From Darksidea phi (lineage: Eukaryota; Ascomycota; Dothideomycetes; Pleosporales; Lentitheciaceae), in contig JASJFT010000049.1 in NCBI GenBank assembly GCA_030770425.1, positions 124,001 through 188,000 of the forward strand: DNA of 64,000 bases, given 5' to 3'. The notes under the pieces are model-generated. The model was not told the DNA's origin. It saw only the letters and a list, made by a program, of their open reading frames with translations, and made no database searches. This document shows, one piece after another, positions 34,983 through 45,652 of this stretch. The translations under genes were made by a program, and so were the position numbers. Each line of letters begins with the position of its first letter. The first letter of the stretch is position 1.

Positions 34983-37027
34983 ATGCCGGAAGTACAGCAG
35001 CAGGCTCAGCAGGAACAGCAGGGTTCTGGAGGTGTACGTGTTTTCCGCTCATCACTCCGCATACGCTTCTCCCCACAATGGAAGTTGATAGCTGACCGCC
35101 TCACTTACAGCTTGTTCGCACCCTCGTCCAGAGCGTCGGAATCTTCCTCCTCATCCAATTTGCTACGAAGAGCTTTTTCCCCTCTCCGCCGCAGACTGAC
35201 CCCGCAAAGGGTGCCGTCCTCCCCACCACCAATGGCGCCAAAGTCTCGATTCCCGCCTTTGAGAGCCGCCCACAACAGTTGAACGAGGGCGCAGTATGGA
35301 GCCCCATACCAATGAATATCGCACCCATGTGGGAGGTCGGGACGGAAGTCGATATCTCCATGTACATCACGCCGTCGATCGCCATGCCGGCGCTTAAGAG
35401 CATGCCCAAGGGCACGCTTTTGATTGAAGAGAAGAACTTCAAGTTCGGCGATTACAGCGAGAACAGGGAGGTGAATACTGAATTTGCAGTGCCTAAGGCT
35501 GCACAAAAGAATGCGACCTTGTTCGCGCACTTCTACGTTGGACAGAGCGGCAGCATCCTCGACCCCACTGCATCCGGGTACGATCCAGCCAAAGCGTATC
35601 ATTTCATTCGCCCGTTGACGTATTATCTCCCGAAGAAGAAGATCGCAAAGACGCGCAATCTGCTTTCGGATTTGCCGGATACTGTAGAGAGTGCCGAGGA
35701 GAAGAAAGTACCAAAGATCATCGGGTCTTACTATCACCCAAACTTCACTATCCACATGATCCCCGACTCCGGCGTCGTCAGCTATCCGTCTCTACACCCC
35801 GGACCGCGAGAGTTCTTCCAGCTCGATCAGACGGGCTCGAGAGATGGTACTGGTCAACATGGATGGTATTACCCCGTGCTCTTCGTGAACACGTTCTGGC
35901 AGCTCAAGAAGAACATGATAGAGCTCAACGACACCGTCACAGTTTTGCCCCTCAATGTGAAACTCAACAACCTTGCCAACTGGAAGTTCAATCTATATGC
36001 ATCAATGGAAGCAAACATTCGCGCCCAAGCACAGGCGGCTGCAGCCGGACAAAGCTCTGCCACAGGTAGCGATGGCTCCGAGATGGAGATGTTCAAGGAG
36101 ATTCTTATCGATAGCAACTCGTATCTGCTCGCCATCACCGCTGTGGTGTCGGTCTTCCATATGATCTTCGAGATGCTCGCTTTCAAGAACGACGTACAGC
36201 ACTGGAGGAAGAAGAAGGACAATGTCGGAACCTCCGTGCGCACTATTCTGGCTAACGTCTTTATGCAGACCATCATCTTTCTGTACCTGATCGACAATAA
36301 CGAGAACACATCCTGGATGATCCTCTTTGGACAGGGCATGGGTATCGCAATCGAGGCCTGGAAGATCACCAAGTCGGTCAATGTCCGCGTTCGCCCAAGT
36401 GCTCCGGGCTCATTCATCCCTTACACCGTTGTGTTCGAGGACAAACATGTGCTCTCAGAGACTGAGAAGAAGACAGAAGAGTACGACCAGATCGCCTTTA
36501 GGTACATGTACTACCTCGCCATCCCGCTCCTCGCCGCCTACGCCGTCTACTCGCTCATCTACGACACGCACAAGTCATGGTACTCCTTCATCATCACCAC
36601 GCTCGTCGGCTCTGTCTACGCCTACGGTTTCCTCATGATGATACCCTCGCTCTACATCAACTACCGCCTCAAATCCGTCGCTCACATGCCCGGCCGCGCA
36701 ATGACGTACAAGTTCCTCAATACCTTCATCGACGATTTATTCGCCTTTACCATCAAAATGCCTACACTACATCGTCTTGCTACCTTGCGCGACGATGTCA
36801 TCTTTTTCGTTTATCTGTACCAGACGTGGATATATAAGGTGGATTACAGCAGAGTCAACGAGTTCGGTCAGGGCGGTGACGATGAGGAGGTCGAGGAGAA
36901 GGATGCCAATAAGCCGCTTACTGCGGCTGCTGAAGCGGATAAGGCGCCTAAGGTGCCGGAGAAGGATAGTCCGGTTGCGAAGGCGACGGGGAGCCAGAAG
37001 AAGGGTGAGGGGAGGAAGAGGAAGTAG
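34983..37027 (+). CDS. CLPTM1-family multi-pass membrane protein
   Basis: Relatives of human CLPTM1/CLPTM1L are ER membrane proteins involved in lipid scrambling and receptor assembly. Two exons (34983-35033, 35111-37027) give 655 residues. A first helix (LVRTLVQSVGIFLLIQFATK) is followed by a lumenal domain with MYITPSIAMP and HFIRPLTYYLPKKK. A cluster of helices follows: LAITAVVSVFHMIFEMLAFK, FMQTIIFLYLIDNNE, YLAIPLLAAYAVYSLIYD and TTLVGSVYAYGFLMMIPSLY. Family hallmarks include FKNDVQHWRKKK, NNENTSWMILFGQGMG and IDDLFAFTIKMPTLHRLA. The tail is acidic then basic and ends GRKRK, compatible with ER retention. Confidence 0.93.
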
Positions 37028-38277
37028 ATGCAAACGGGGGGGATAGTAGTATGGCATTGTTTGATAGGGTAGCATGATTAGGCGATAAATCTGCCCGCAT
37101 TTATAGATGCATTTATAGATGAGTTAGCAGCTATGCATTTATGATGAAGCATTGCTATGTCTACGCTCATACCCCTCGTGCATGTTCATTTTGTTGCTAA
37201 CCTTGATACACAGCAATGTCACATTCCAGTGGGGATGGATGCCCAGATATGACGTCTCACATTTACATTCCCCTGTCATATTTAGTTTGGATTTTGCATA
37301 ATGGGAGTCTTTTGTAAGTTTCGCACGAAACACAGTAGGAGTTTATACACAGTAGATGTGCTATACCCACACCTTACACACAATGATAGAGCTGTAAAAC
37401 TGTACACAGTAGGATGCTCACGACTGGCCGCCGACCTTTTTCGCCTTTTAAACAGCCTTAAATTGTTCTGAATTCCAGCAAACGAGATGCATTTATTCCA
37501 AAGCCTGACTCCACTGATTCTATATCCACTGGCAAAGGCTTGACGTCCAATCATATCGACGGATTTCAACTATTACAAAACAATTTTTGTTCCTATCTAA
37601 GTGTTCAACTGCGCCGCACAGCAAGCGGGATATTCTTCCAAAGTTCTCCCGCTTTCTTCATATCTCAAACGCGAACGGCGTTTCTTTAACTACTATTTCT
37701 ACGCGTCGTCGAGCCGAACAGCACCGGCCCTAGCCTGCTCGTAACAATTGCAGTATGCCGGCCTGCAATAAATGCTCCTCCGCAATCATCAAGCTTCGAC
37801 TTCTAGATAAGAGGCCCGAGCAACATCACTCTATCCCAATTTGGAACTGCAGTCATCCTTGGTTGCCGAGTTTGTGTTGAGTTCTCAAGGTGACTGGGAG
37901 TCGAGTATCTCATGCTATTAGATGTTTGGCGTAAAAGAGAATTCTCTACAACATACTCTGCGACTGGGTTTTGTCGTGTCGATGAACCCAAGGAGCGTCG
38001 TCGTCACTGGTTCATGTTGAAGATCACAGCTCAGGGTCATGACCGCGATGATGATGCCTGTGGGTTTAGCTTGAGTGTAATCCCCGCCGAAGGTATGTTT
38101 TTTGTTTAACTTCATGTAGTGCTGTGCAGGGTCAAGAAACTAATTATTCAGACTTCATTTCATCTCCTTTCAGTTTATCGAAACAGCGACTCGACCTTGT
38201 AGTGCATAGATGTGGATTCAAGAATGCGAAAGGAACCATATTAAATGTCGCGAAGATAGTAACATGGTATAACGGGA
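37028..38277. other. Gene-poor stretch
   Basis: About 1.2 kb carries no supported gene. Short direct repeats of ACACAGTAG occur near 37330-37410. Short plus-strand frames at 37912-38309 may be earlier parts of the HET-like remnant that follows, but I could not join them. Confidence 0.35.
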
Positions 38278-39358
38278 TTGACAACGCTCCCATTAACAAT
38301 AGAGCGTGAGTTTTCTAAACACGATTCTCTGCTCGGAGCATACTTCGTTTTGGCCGTCAACAGTGGGCTTGGGAATGCAGAAATCTTGGAGCATCAGGAA
38401 TGTTTCCAGATGGACTCCATCGGACATCCACCGCGTCATACATCAACATATCAGACGTTTACGAAATACTTAGCAAACTATCTCAAAGCTCAAATGAGAC
38501 TTGGGACGACTACCCCGCTAGACTGTGGCACATTATGATGCAGAGCTACTCCAAATGTCCCCTTACCTTTCCCAAGGATGTGCTGATTACCTTTGACGGG
38601 TTTACAAAACCCGTTATGGCAAGCACTGGAGGCCGGTGCGTTGCAGACGCGTGACAAAAGTATTAGATTCTATCTTACCTGGTCTCGTTCCAGCGAGATG
38701 AAGGGTTCCTTTCTAATAAATGAAACCGCCTTCTGAGCTCCTAGTTGGTCATGGGTATCTGTTGATGAACCAGCAGAGTACCCGAGTCAGGTTCAACCCG
38801 AAACACCACGCTTTCTGGATATCTTTCTATCCGAGTACAGGGTATCTGTCTTCCTTTAGAAATCGGTTGGTCACACGGGGGTTTGGCATCGAGACCGGTG
38901 GCTTTCGCTTTTCCCTTAAAGATCCTTTTGGCGCATTCATCAACCTCGAGATCCCTGAAGAAGACATACAGAAACTGACGCATAAAACTGGAATACTCTT
39001 GATACCTTTGCTTACTACGTCACGATGTATGTATGTGCTGGTTCCTGTGCAGGTTCGCGGAGTCCACATGCATCGGCGAGTGGGAGTGGTTGAGATTCCG
39101 CTAGTAAAAGCCTTCAATCCAGGTGAAAACTCACTTCGGGATCAGAGAATGAAAGTCAAATTTGAGAGGACCGTTCGGCCTGTAGAACCTACAGAAGAAC
39201 CTACGGCGATGGGCGAGAACCTTTTGGACAACATGAAATGGAATTTGAAAGCATTGAAGCTGGTGTACGAAATAAAGGAGCTAAAGCGGTCCGAAACGCT
39301 CATTCGCTATCTAGGAGTAGTTCCTCACAGAATGGATCAGATCATCGGGAGTAAATAG
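38278..39358 (+). pseudogene. Decayed HET-domain-like gene
   Basis: Heterokaryon-incompatibility proteins carry a large domain whose second half has a recognisable pattern. Here one frame (38400-38654) reads WDDYPARLWHIMMQSYSKCP and LTFPKDVLITFDGFTKPVMA, then stops. The next frame reads RFYLTWSRSSE, and another reads APSWSWVSVDEPAEYPSQV, the classic (R)APSWSWxSVD element. The 212-codon ORF at 38720-39358 continues in yet another frame with YVLVPVQ and HRRVGVVEIPLV, like the carboxy end of HET proteins. Stops and frameshifts separate the pieces and no splice pattern I tried joins them. A living gene with unusual introns cannot be excluded; the last ORF alone could also be a separate hypothetical protein. 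Confidence 0.45.
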
Positions 39359-39739
39359 AAAAGCTAGAGTAGAGAAGGGGTAGGCGTTCATTAAAGACTA
39401 GGATTAGTAATGCGAGCCGACGATGGGGCCTAAAGTAGTATAATCGGTAATTAGAGGGTCGGGCTTACCGAAAGTAAACGGGCGAAGAGAGAAAGGTGGA
39501 GGAAGCGGTAGAGAAATTACGAAGCGGACGGTATAGGAAGCAAGGTTCTAGGTTCGGGGCACGTAAACCGCTAGGGATTAAGGGAGTAGGCTTATATAGT
39601 AAGATCGAAAAGTAGCGAGCGGTTAGCCGGGATTTATACGCGAAAATAAGCCTGCCTAACCCGGAGATAGATTTCTCGTTGACGAGATTTATAGCGGGTA
39701 TCGGCGGCGGGGTAGAGTGGGCTAAAAGAAAGAAGGGAC
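39359..39739 (+). mobile_element. RIP-decayed retroelement end with a polypurine tract
   Basis: This stretch has very few CA and TG steps and a large excess of TA, the signature left by repeat-induced point mutation. Frames are closed by TAG/TAA. Weak protein-like pieces remain (SGRYRKQGSRFGARKPLGIK). It ends in the purine run AAAAGAAAGAAGGGA (39724-39738), one base before TGTAAAATG at 39740. A purine tract followed by TG is how the internal part of an LTR retrotransposon meets its 3' LTR. I did not find the other LTR. Confidence 0.45.
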
Positions 39740-41830
39740 TGTAAAATGTGGACTTGTGGACTGAAGGGATACATGCTGGCTATATGTGCTAAATAGCTAT
39801 AAGGGTTGATGTGTAAGGTCGATATTCGATGGGAGGTACCATCGATATAATAGCGCGGTGGTGATGCTGCTGCTACTACTACTATTACTACTTATCACCA
39901 GCCAGTATAACTAAGTAGGCTATAAATATATATATATATAAACCCTTCTCTTCTCTCCATTCCCCCCCTTTCCGTTTCCACACTTGCATTTATCCTCTAA
40001 AAGTCCCAATCGATGATATGGAATCCGAAGCTATAAGTAAGTGATAGGGTGTGGCATGCGGTGCTTCTCGTTTTTCTACAGAGTATTAGCGATGAATCGA
40101 TGAAACGTTGTTTTTGCGTTTGTGGAAATGAGAAGGCGTGTGTAGAGCATTGGGGGTGATTGGGGAGCGTTGATATGTGGATGGAGGCTGAGAGATAGTC
40201 GGTGCAGTGGAAAGTGATGATGATGCTGAAGGTCGCCAGTCAGTGCAAATGAATAAGCTAGGAGCGTCTATTCAATCCCCCCTCTCTTTCTCTTTCTCTT
40301 TACATCCGTTGCACTGGGTTGACGATTGTTAAAAACGCGGGACTTTGCCGATTGATTGGTTCTGATGTTTCTGTAGTGTTGGGTGTTAGTGATGGTATGG
40401 TGTTGTGGTCTTAAAAATCGTCCGGGCCCTGCCTCATGTGAGGTGGCTTTCCCTTGTGTCTGAAAGAATTTTTTTTTTTTTTTTTCCTGAGGAAAAGCTG
40501 CATTGCGCAACTATGCTATTGTAGGGGAGTTTTTCTACTCAACGATAAACTGCATACATCTGAAGACCAGCACTGAAATTTCTAGAACGGTTAATATGTG
40601 GGAGTAGTATAGCAGGTGTAGGAGGAGAGACGGTTGGTACGGTGTCATAATAGTGATGATGTGAAAATCACTAGTCGGCAAGAACGGTAAAGCTAGACAT
40701 ATATATAAAACCCTCCTCTTAACACTCTTATCTTCCTCTCCTACGCACTCACGTTGGGTAGATAATTGTTTAAAATTCGTCTGCAATCATCTTATCGGAT
40801 TTGGCGTTTGTAAAAGTTACGAACCGGCAACTTATGTTGCTCCTGGTCAGCGTGTAAAAAGTTGAGCGGCTCTTGCTGTATGAGTTATATGTTCAGTTTT
40901 ATGCCTAAAAGAATGAGACGCCTTTAGTGTGTAGTTCTGGTGAGATGCATTTGCGAGCTATACAAAGGACGGTTGCTCGGTGTTTCTTGTTATGGAAGGT
41001 CAGGGAACGCGGGGAGTTGGTGCGCATCATCGCTCTTCCTCAGTGGATATAGATCGGGCATATAAACCCGCTCTCCTCGCACCCCGTCTCTTCTTTTTGC
41101 TCTCCACAGCGTCGGCTGGTGCGGCAACAAGACAGGTTTGCAGTCGACTTGTGTGCTCTGCAGTGCCGTGCTGGACTAAACTTACCAGCAAAGAGCGTTG
41201 ATGTGCGTTGTGTTTTTGGAGGGGTCTAAAAACAAGAGGTCATTCAAAAGATGCTGGGTTTTCCTTTATATTTGTGACTGAAAGCTGGAAGTGGAAGCTT
41301 TAGTATGCGGTGATGAAGAACATCACTAAACATTGCGTATGCTAGTGAGAAGCTTGCGAACAGGTATATAAACCTCCTCGTTGCGTTCTCTTCTTCTTCA
41401 CAAAACACCACGCCATACCAGTCTTTGTCAAGAAAGGCAATAGCAAGCACCGATGTGGCCGGACTAAAAGGAACCAACAACTCCCACTAGAGTCCACGGG
41501 ATTAGGGGACTAAAAAGCGACACAAAAAGAGATCTATGTGCTGGAGAACAGAGGGGCTCCTGTTGAATAGTCGAGGGCAAAACATGATTTTAAAGGGTCA
41601 TCGGCATATTGCAGATCGTTATGCGTGAATGTGAGTTGGCAGATGTTGGATTGATGATGGTGGAGCGTATCACTGACTTCCTTCCTCTCTGAAGCCGATG
41701 CGACGCTCTGAGAACAGGTATATAAGCTGCTCCTTCCTTATAGCCTATTTCTTTACATGCATCAAACTGTAAGCACAAGCGTAATTAAAAATTCTGTGCG
41801 ACTTCTCCTCCGTAAAATATCTGGCATTAG
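39740..41830. repeat. Array of about six diverged TATA-containing modules (possible LTR or promoter-like repeats)
   Basis: Modules recur every 300-430 bases. Five have a TATA box followed by a pyrimidine run, at 39935-39955, 40701-40730, 41061-41095, 41364-41400 and 41717-41735. A sixth, near 40271-40300, keeps the pyrimidine run but lacks the TATA. Upstream of most lies a GTGATGATG-type hairpin closed by ATCAC: 39859-39899, 40652-40672, 41309-41326, and a weaker one at 41652-41674. Downstream of several is CTAAAA or GTTTAAAA. The best pair is 40214-40300 with 40652-40730. No ORF is conserved. A T17 run lies at 40469-40485. They may be diverged LTRs or duplicated non-coding transcription units. 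Confidence 0.5.
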
Positions 41831-43829
41831 ACTCAGAAAAACCAATGCATCCCATGCTATGCAACCTGTCCTCGATATAGCACCGAGTTTAGCACATATT
41901 ACCCCTTGTGCTAGGTATCGGTGAGCGAGCATGAAACACCTCCTGTGCTCGATACGAGGAATAACAACCCAAGAGGTCCTACAACCCGGTTGATAGGTGG
42001 TTTGGCCGGTGACAACTATGTAGATTTAGGTACGGGGCTACGAGGGTGGCGAGGTATGAGCATTGACTCATGTCGTGGTAGCTAAAGTAAGGGTTCGCAA
42101 GGGAGAAGGAGGAGGATGTTTGACAGTGACGCCGCGGGTTGTTAACCGCTATCCCCCCGTAAAGCTTTTCCATCTAATGGCTTCCCATCCCACGTCGTCC
42201 CACCACACCCCACGCAACAGGTCTCAATTAAGCGCAGAACCGTGGTTAATTTCCCTATTAGAACATCTCTCGGCCACACTCTCGGCGCTACAACTCGGCA
42301 CGCGGCAGAGAATTTATGCCGCAGACCCGGCGCAACAACACTCATGTTCTCTTCCATGCCGGCTCCACACGTTCGGAACTTCCCTGTCCTAGCCCGGTGC
42401 ATGGCGGCTCAGTCCAAGCTATTTTGTCCCGAGACCTAGCATTTGCATGGTGCGTTTGCGTTCGCGCGCTCGTATGAAAGTCGGTGGCTTGCGTTTTCCC
42501 CTAATTCTAGGGAGGACTTGCATGGTGGCTTGCGTTCGCCCTTACTTTTCGGGGGGGCTGCGTCGTTCGATATGTAAGCTTTGTGGTGCGATATTTGCAT
42601 CTCGCGCGAGTCATTGGGCTGTCGGTATGGTTCGGGAGCGGGAGACATGATTGAGCGTTGTTTGGTCCTGGAGTGTTCTTGAGACGCGATCGTCCCGATA
42701 CGCCCTCTTGGCCCTTTTCTGCAGTGTTGTGGAGTTCCGTACTAGCTGGCATGATGCAAGTCTTACATCTCGTGCGAGTCTTTATGAAGGAGGAGCGGAC
42801 GCCCGCCGCGTCTAAGAGGGGTTGCGTTTTGCATCGGGGTCGAACTTCGGTGGTTCCCACTCTTCCACCGCAGGATCATTCCTCAGAACCGGTTAACACC
42901 ACGTGCGATCGCGAGCCGCATTCACAGGAAAGCAGGACAGGGATCCTTCCGCCCTGAACAAAACGGCTCAAGCTACGCTTTCTTCAACCGCTCTAACCAA
43001 TACCCATCTGCACATCAGCATCGCACTGACCACCGTACCGCGCCTCCCAGCCCCCGCGAACCAAAAACGCTCTTTGCCCAGCCTCATCCTCCACCAGCAG
43101 GGTCATGGTGTGTAACATTACCCGTCTCCTTGCAGCAAACATAAGCAAGGGCGTGGAACTCACGAGTATGTCGCGGGTAAGGCGCTGCACCGCTCCGCTC
43201 GCCTCAACGTCAGCTTGAGCGGACGCAAGCCACGTAACAAAAGCAACGTTAAACCAGCAGAAAAAGGCGTTTGCCCTGGACCTGCGCTTGGCCGCTTAGG
43301 GCAAGCGGAAGGCTCGCTAGGGGCGTACGGGCGCTTATGTGGGCCCAGAGAGTTGGGAAAGCGGTAGTGCCAATGGGAAGACGAACGGATAAATGCGTTC
43401 GCGCGGTAGACTGGGTTTGCAGCCTGGAGCTGTTTTATATTGAAGCCGGGATTGCGAAAACCGAGAATAGATTTCTGAGCTGTCATCGGTCGATGTTGCA
43501 GGCGTGGTGGCGTGGTGCCCACGTGAGGGGATCTGGGAACTACCTTGTTGCTGTAGTTGCGGAATTGGCCGCATCCATGTCTTTGCCATGGGCAACTTTG
43601 GGGTAGTGTGCTAGGCCGATATTCGGTCGGCGAGCTCAAGCTCAAGACGCGTAGGGCTTTGATGGAGGTCATGATGGGTAAATCGAGAACATGCAAGTGA
43701 TCTTCCACCATCCATCGAGTATCGTAGAGCTCAGCTCGATCCATGCGGTCCATCTGGTCTGTGCAAGAGAGAAGTGGTGTTAACTTGGAGGCGGCTTCTA
43801 TTCGTATAAATTTACATTTCTTGATCAAA
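41831..43829. other. Gene-poor stretch upstream of the polyketide cluster
   Basis: About 2 kb has no supported gene. Two short repeats are visible: TTGCATGGTG at 42443 and 42518, and CATCTCG(C/T)GCGAGTC at 42598 and 42765. A 222-codon minus-strand frame (43160-43828) has no family resemblance and is composition-driven. Confidence 0.4.
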
Positions 43830-45132
43830 CTATACCACGCTCACTTCTGTTTTTACGTGAATCGTGTTGCTTGCCTGGCTCACTTGATCCCCTTGATCCC
43901 CCGCCGCCACTTCTGTCGTGTATATGCAAGTCGTATCGGGAAAGTTTTCACTGCTCACTGTCGAAGAGTTCCAGAGCCGTGTGTCCCCTTCGTCAGGCTC
44001 TGGCACGACGCGTGTGAGTTCGATCCGTTTTTGGCTGCGGACTGGATGGTGTACGTTCGATGTGTTCCGGTGTTTTTTTGTGTTTGTCATGGTGCCCCAA
44101 TTCCGTGTCGCCATGCTATAGCGTATGCGGCGGGGAACGCCGACGAGGAAAGGACGGAGCGTTGGGAGGCAGGCAGATATTATGGCGGAGCAAAGTTGGA
44201 GGGACAGCCAGAGTTGGGCGCTCATTGGGTCGTCTAGAGATCGTTAGGTGTGCCCAAGATGGCTGAGTTGTGAGACTTACATCTCGGCAATTGTGGGTGG
44301 TAAGTGTATATGATGCGTAAAACACTCGTTATGGCGACACTATCATCCATCGTGTCAGCCATGTTTCTTTGTCTTCAGTACAATGAGAGTCTTACAATCC
44401 ACCGAGGAGGAATAGGCCTCCAACCGCAATCTTTTGCGGGAGTTGCAGATTGAGTTCCCAGATCAGAGGAATCGGCATGCACACAAGGATAGCGCTCAGC
44501 AGGCAGCTGATCGACTCGATGATAACAAAGTACAGCTGCCCGTTGATGCACTTCCCTCCGGGTAGTGTCGGATCGAAAACGAAGGCGACTGGTTCGCACT
44601 GGAAAATGGTGATGATGCTGAGTTGCGTCCACCACGCCAACGAGGCTGCTGCCATAATCCACAGGCCCCATCTCATTCTTTTTGATGTCGAAAATACACG
44701 GTAGTAGAGCATGATGACGCTAAGTCGCGCAAGGGTAATGGTCGCGACTGTGAACTCGACCGATGCAACCATGAGCTGAACACATTCTTAGCGGGGTAGG
44801 ACTGTCGGCGTGACTACGACATACGGCGATTAAAAGTTTAAGCTGCTTTAAACTGAGCGTCTTTCGTTCCTTGTGTAGCCCTTCTCGCACCGCTATGGCA
44901 CGTTAGCACTTCAGTGCGTGGCACATGGAAGTAGGGTCCTACCATGTAGGCCGACGGCGGCAAAGCACCAGAAGCATAGCAGCGCGACCACGGCGAGCCA
45001 GTCGTCCCACCATAACTTCGTACCCTTGGTCCTCCTCGCCCAAAACCGTAGGCCGACAGCGATGGTTGCGGCTGTCGCCTGCACCGTCAGGAAGACATTG
45101 ATGTCACTGGTCGAGAAGTCGGTCTTCACCAT
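43830..45132 (-). CDS. Fungal rhodopsin-like seven-helix integral membrane protein
   Basis: Five exons join in frame: 45132-44943, 44892-44825, 44775-44396, 44339-44281 and 44233-43830, giving 366 residues. The order of helices fits the fungal rhodopsin-domain family (also called PTH11-like or SAT-cluster membrane proteins): INVFLTVQATAATIAVGLRF with WARR; WWDDWLAVVALLCFWCFAAV; LMVASVEFTVATITLARLSV with YYRVF; MRWGLWIMAAASLAWWTQLS with CEP; the FDPTLPGGKCINGQLYF loop; VAITSVLRIIYTYHP; and LCSAIISACLPTLRPFL. A 90-residue hydrophilic cytoplasmic tail follows. Such genes commonly sit in or beside metabolite clusters, where their role is unclear. It diverges from the MFS pump. A start at 45171 would add 13 residues. 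Confidence 0.82.
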
Positions 45133-45393
45133 GATGGACGGGGGAGGGGCGTAACGGACAGGGTGCCCCAAAGTAGGTCACATAAGAATCGCAAAAATGG
45201 AAGAGTATTCCTTATGATAAGGTAGCACGCTTGATTCCTGCCGAGCCTATCCATCGGGGACCACGGCATCCTTCGCAGTAATGGCGGCATCATGCTGAGC
45301 AGAGAAGCAGCCGCGCAGCCTACACCTATGCCCGGGGGGCAGGTCGTCGCGCAACATCATGTTGGGCCGTTTTTGCCCATGCTCTGTCGACAG

Positions 45394-45423
45394 GGATCCA
45401 AATTGGAGTGGATCCAAATTGGA
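45394..45423. promoter_or_regulatory. Tandem GGATCCAAATTGGA elements in the divergent cluster promoter
   Basis: Two perfect 14-base copies (45394-45407 and 45410-45423) lie 16 bases apart between the rhodopsin-like gene and the MFS gene. A related sequence, GGATCCTAATTCG, occurs at 47647 upstream of the PKS, and AGGATCCTG at 47764. They are candidate binding sites for a cluster regulator. This is inference from position and repetition. Confidence 0.4.
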
Positions 45424-45652
45424 AGGCTTCGTCAGGGTTAGCCGGCCAATGGGGGTAGCGAGCACGAGCGAAACGCATGTTACGTTCACTACGCCGCTTT
45501 TGCACGGGGCCGGATATAACTGCCCTAGGCCCGTCTCTTCGGGCAACGTGCCCCGCCGCACTAGAACCGCCACATACTTCGCTTCGTGAAATGCTTTCCT
45601 TCTAAACATGCCGCCGCGCTGGCCTTTCACTCGACTAAACGAGCGCGCCAAA

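Noticed and set aside
40469..40485. Run of 17 T as an RNA polymerase III terminator
   Set aside because: No tRNA-like or A/B-box structure was found just upstream on the plus strand. It is treated as a homopolymer within the repeat array.
43160..43828. 222-codon minus-strand ORF next to the rhodopsin-like gene
   Set aside because: No motif, low-complexity Ser/Pro/Arg content, and an open plus-strand frame across the same place. No splice link to the membrane protein gene was found.
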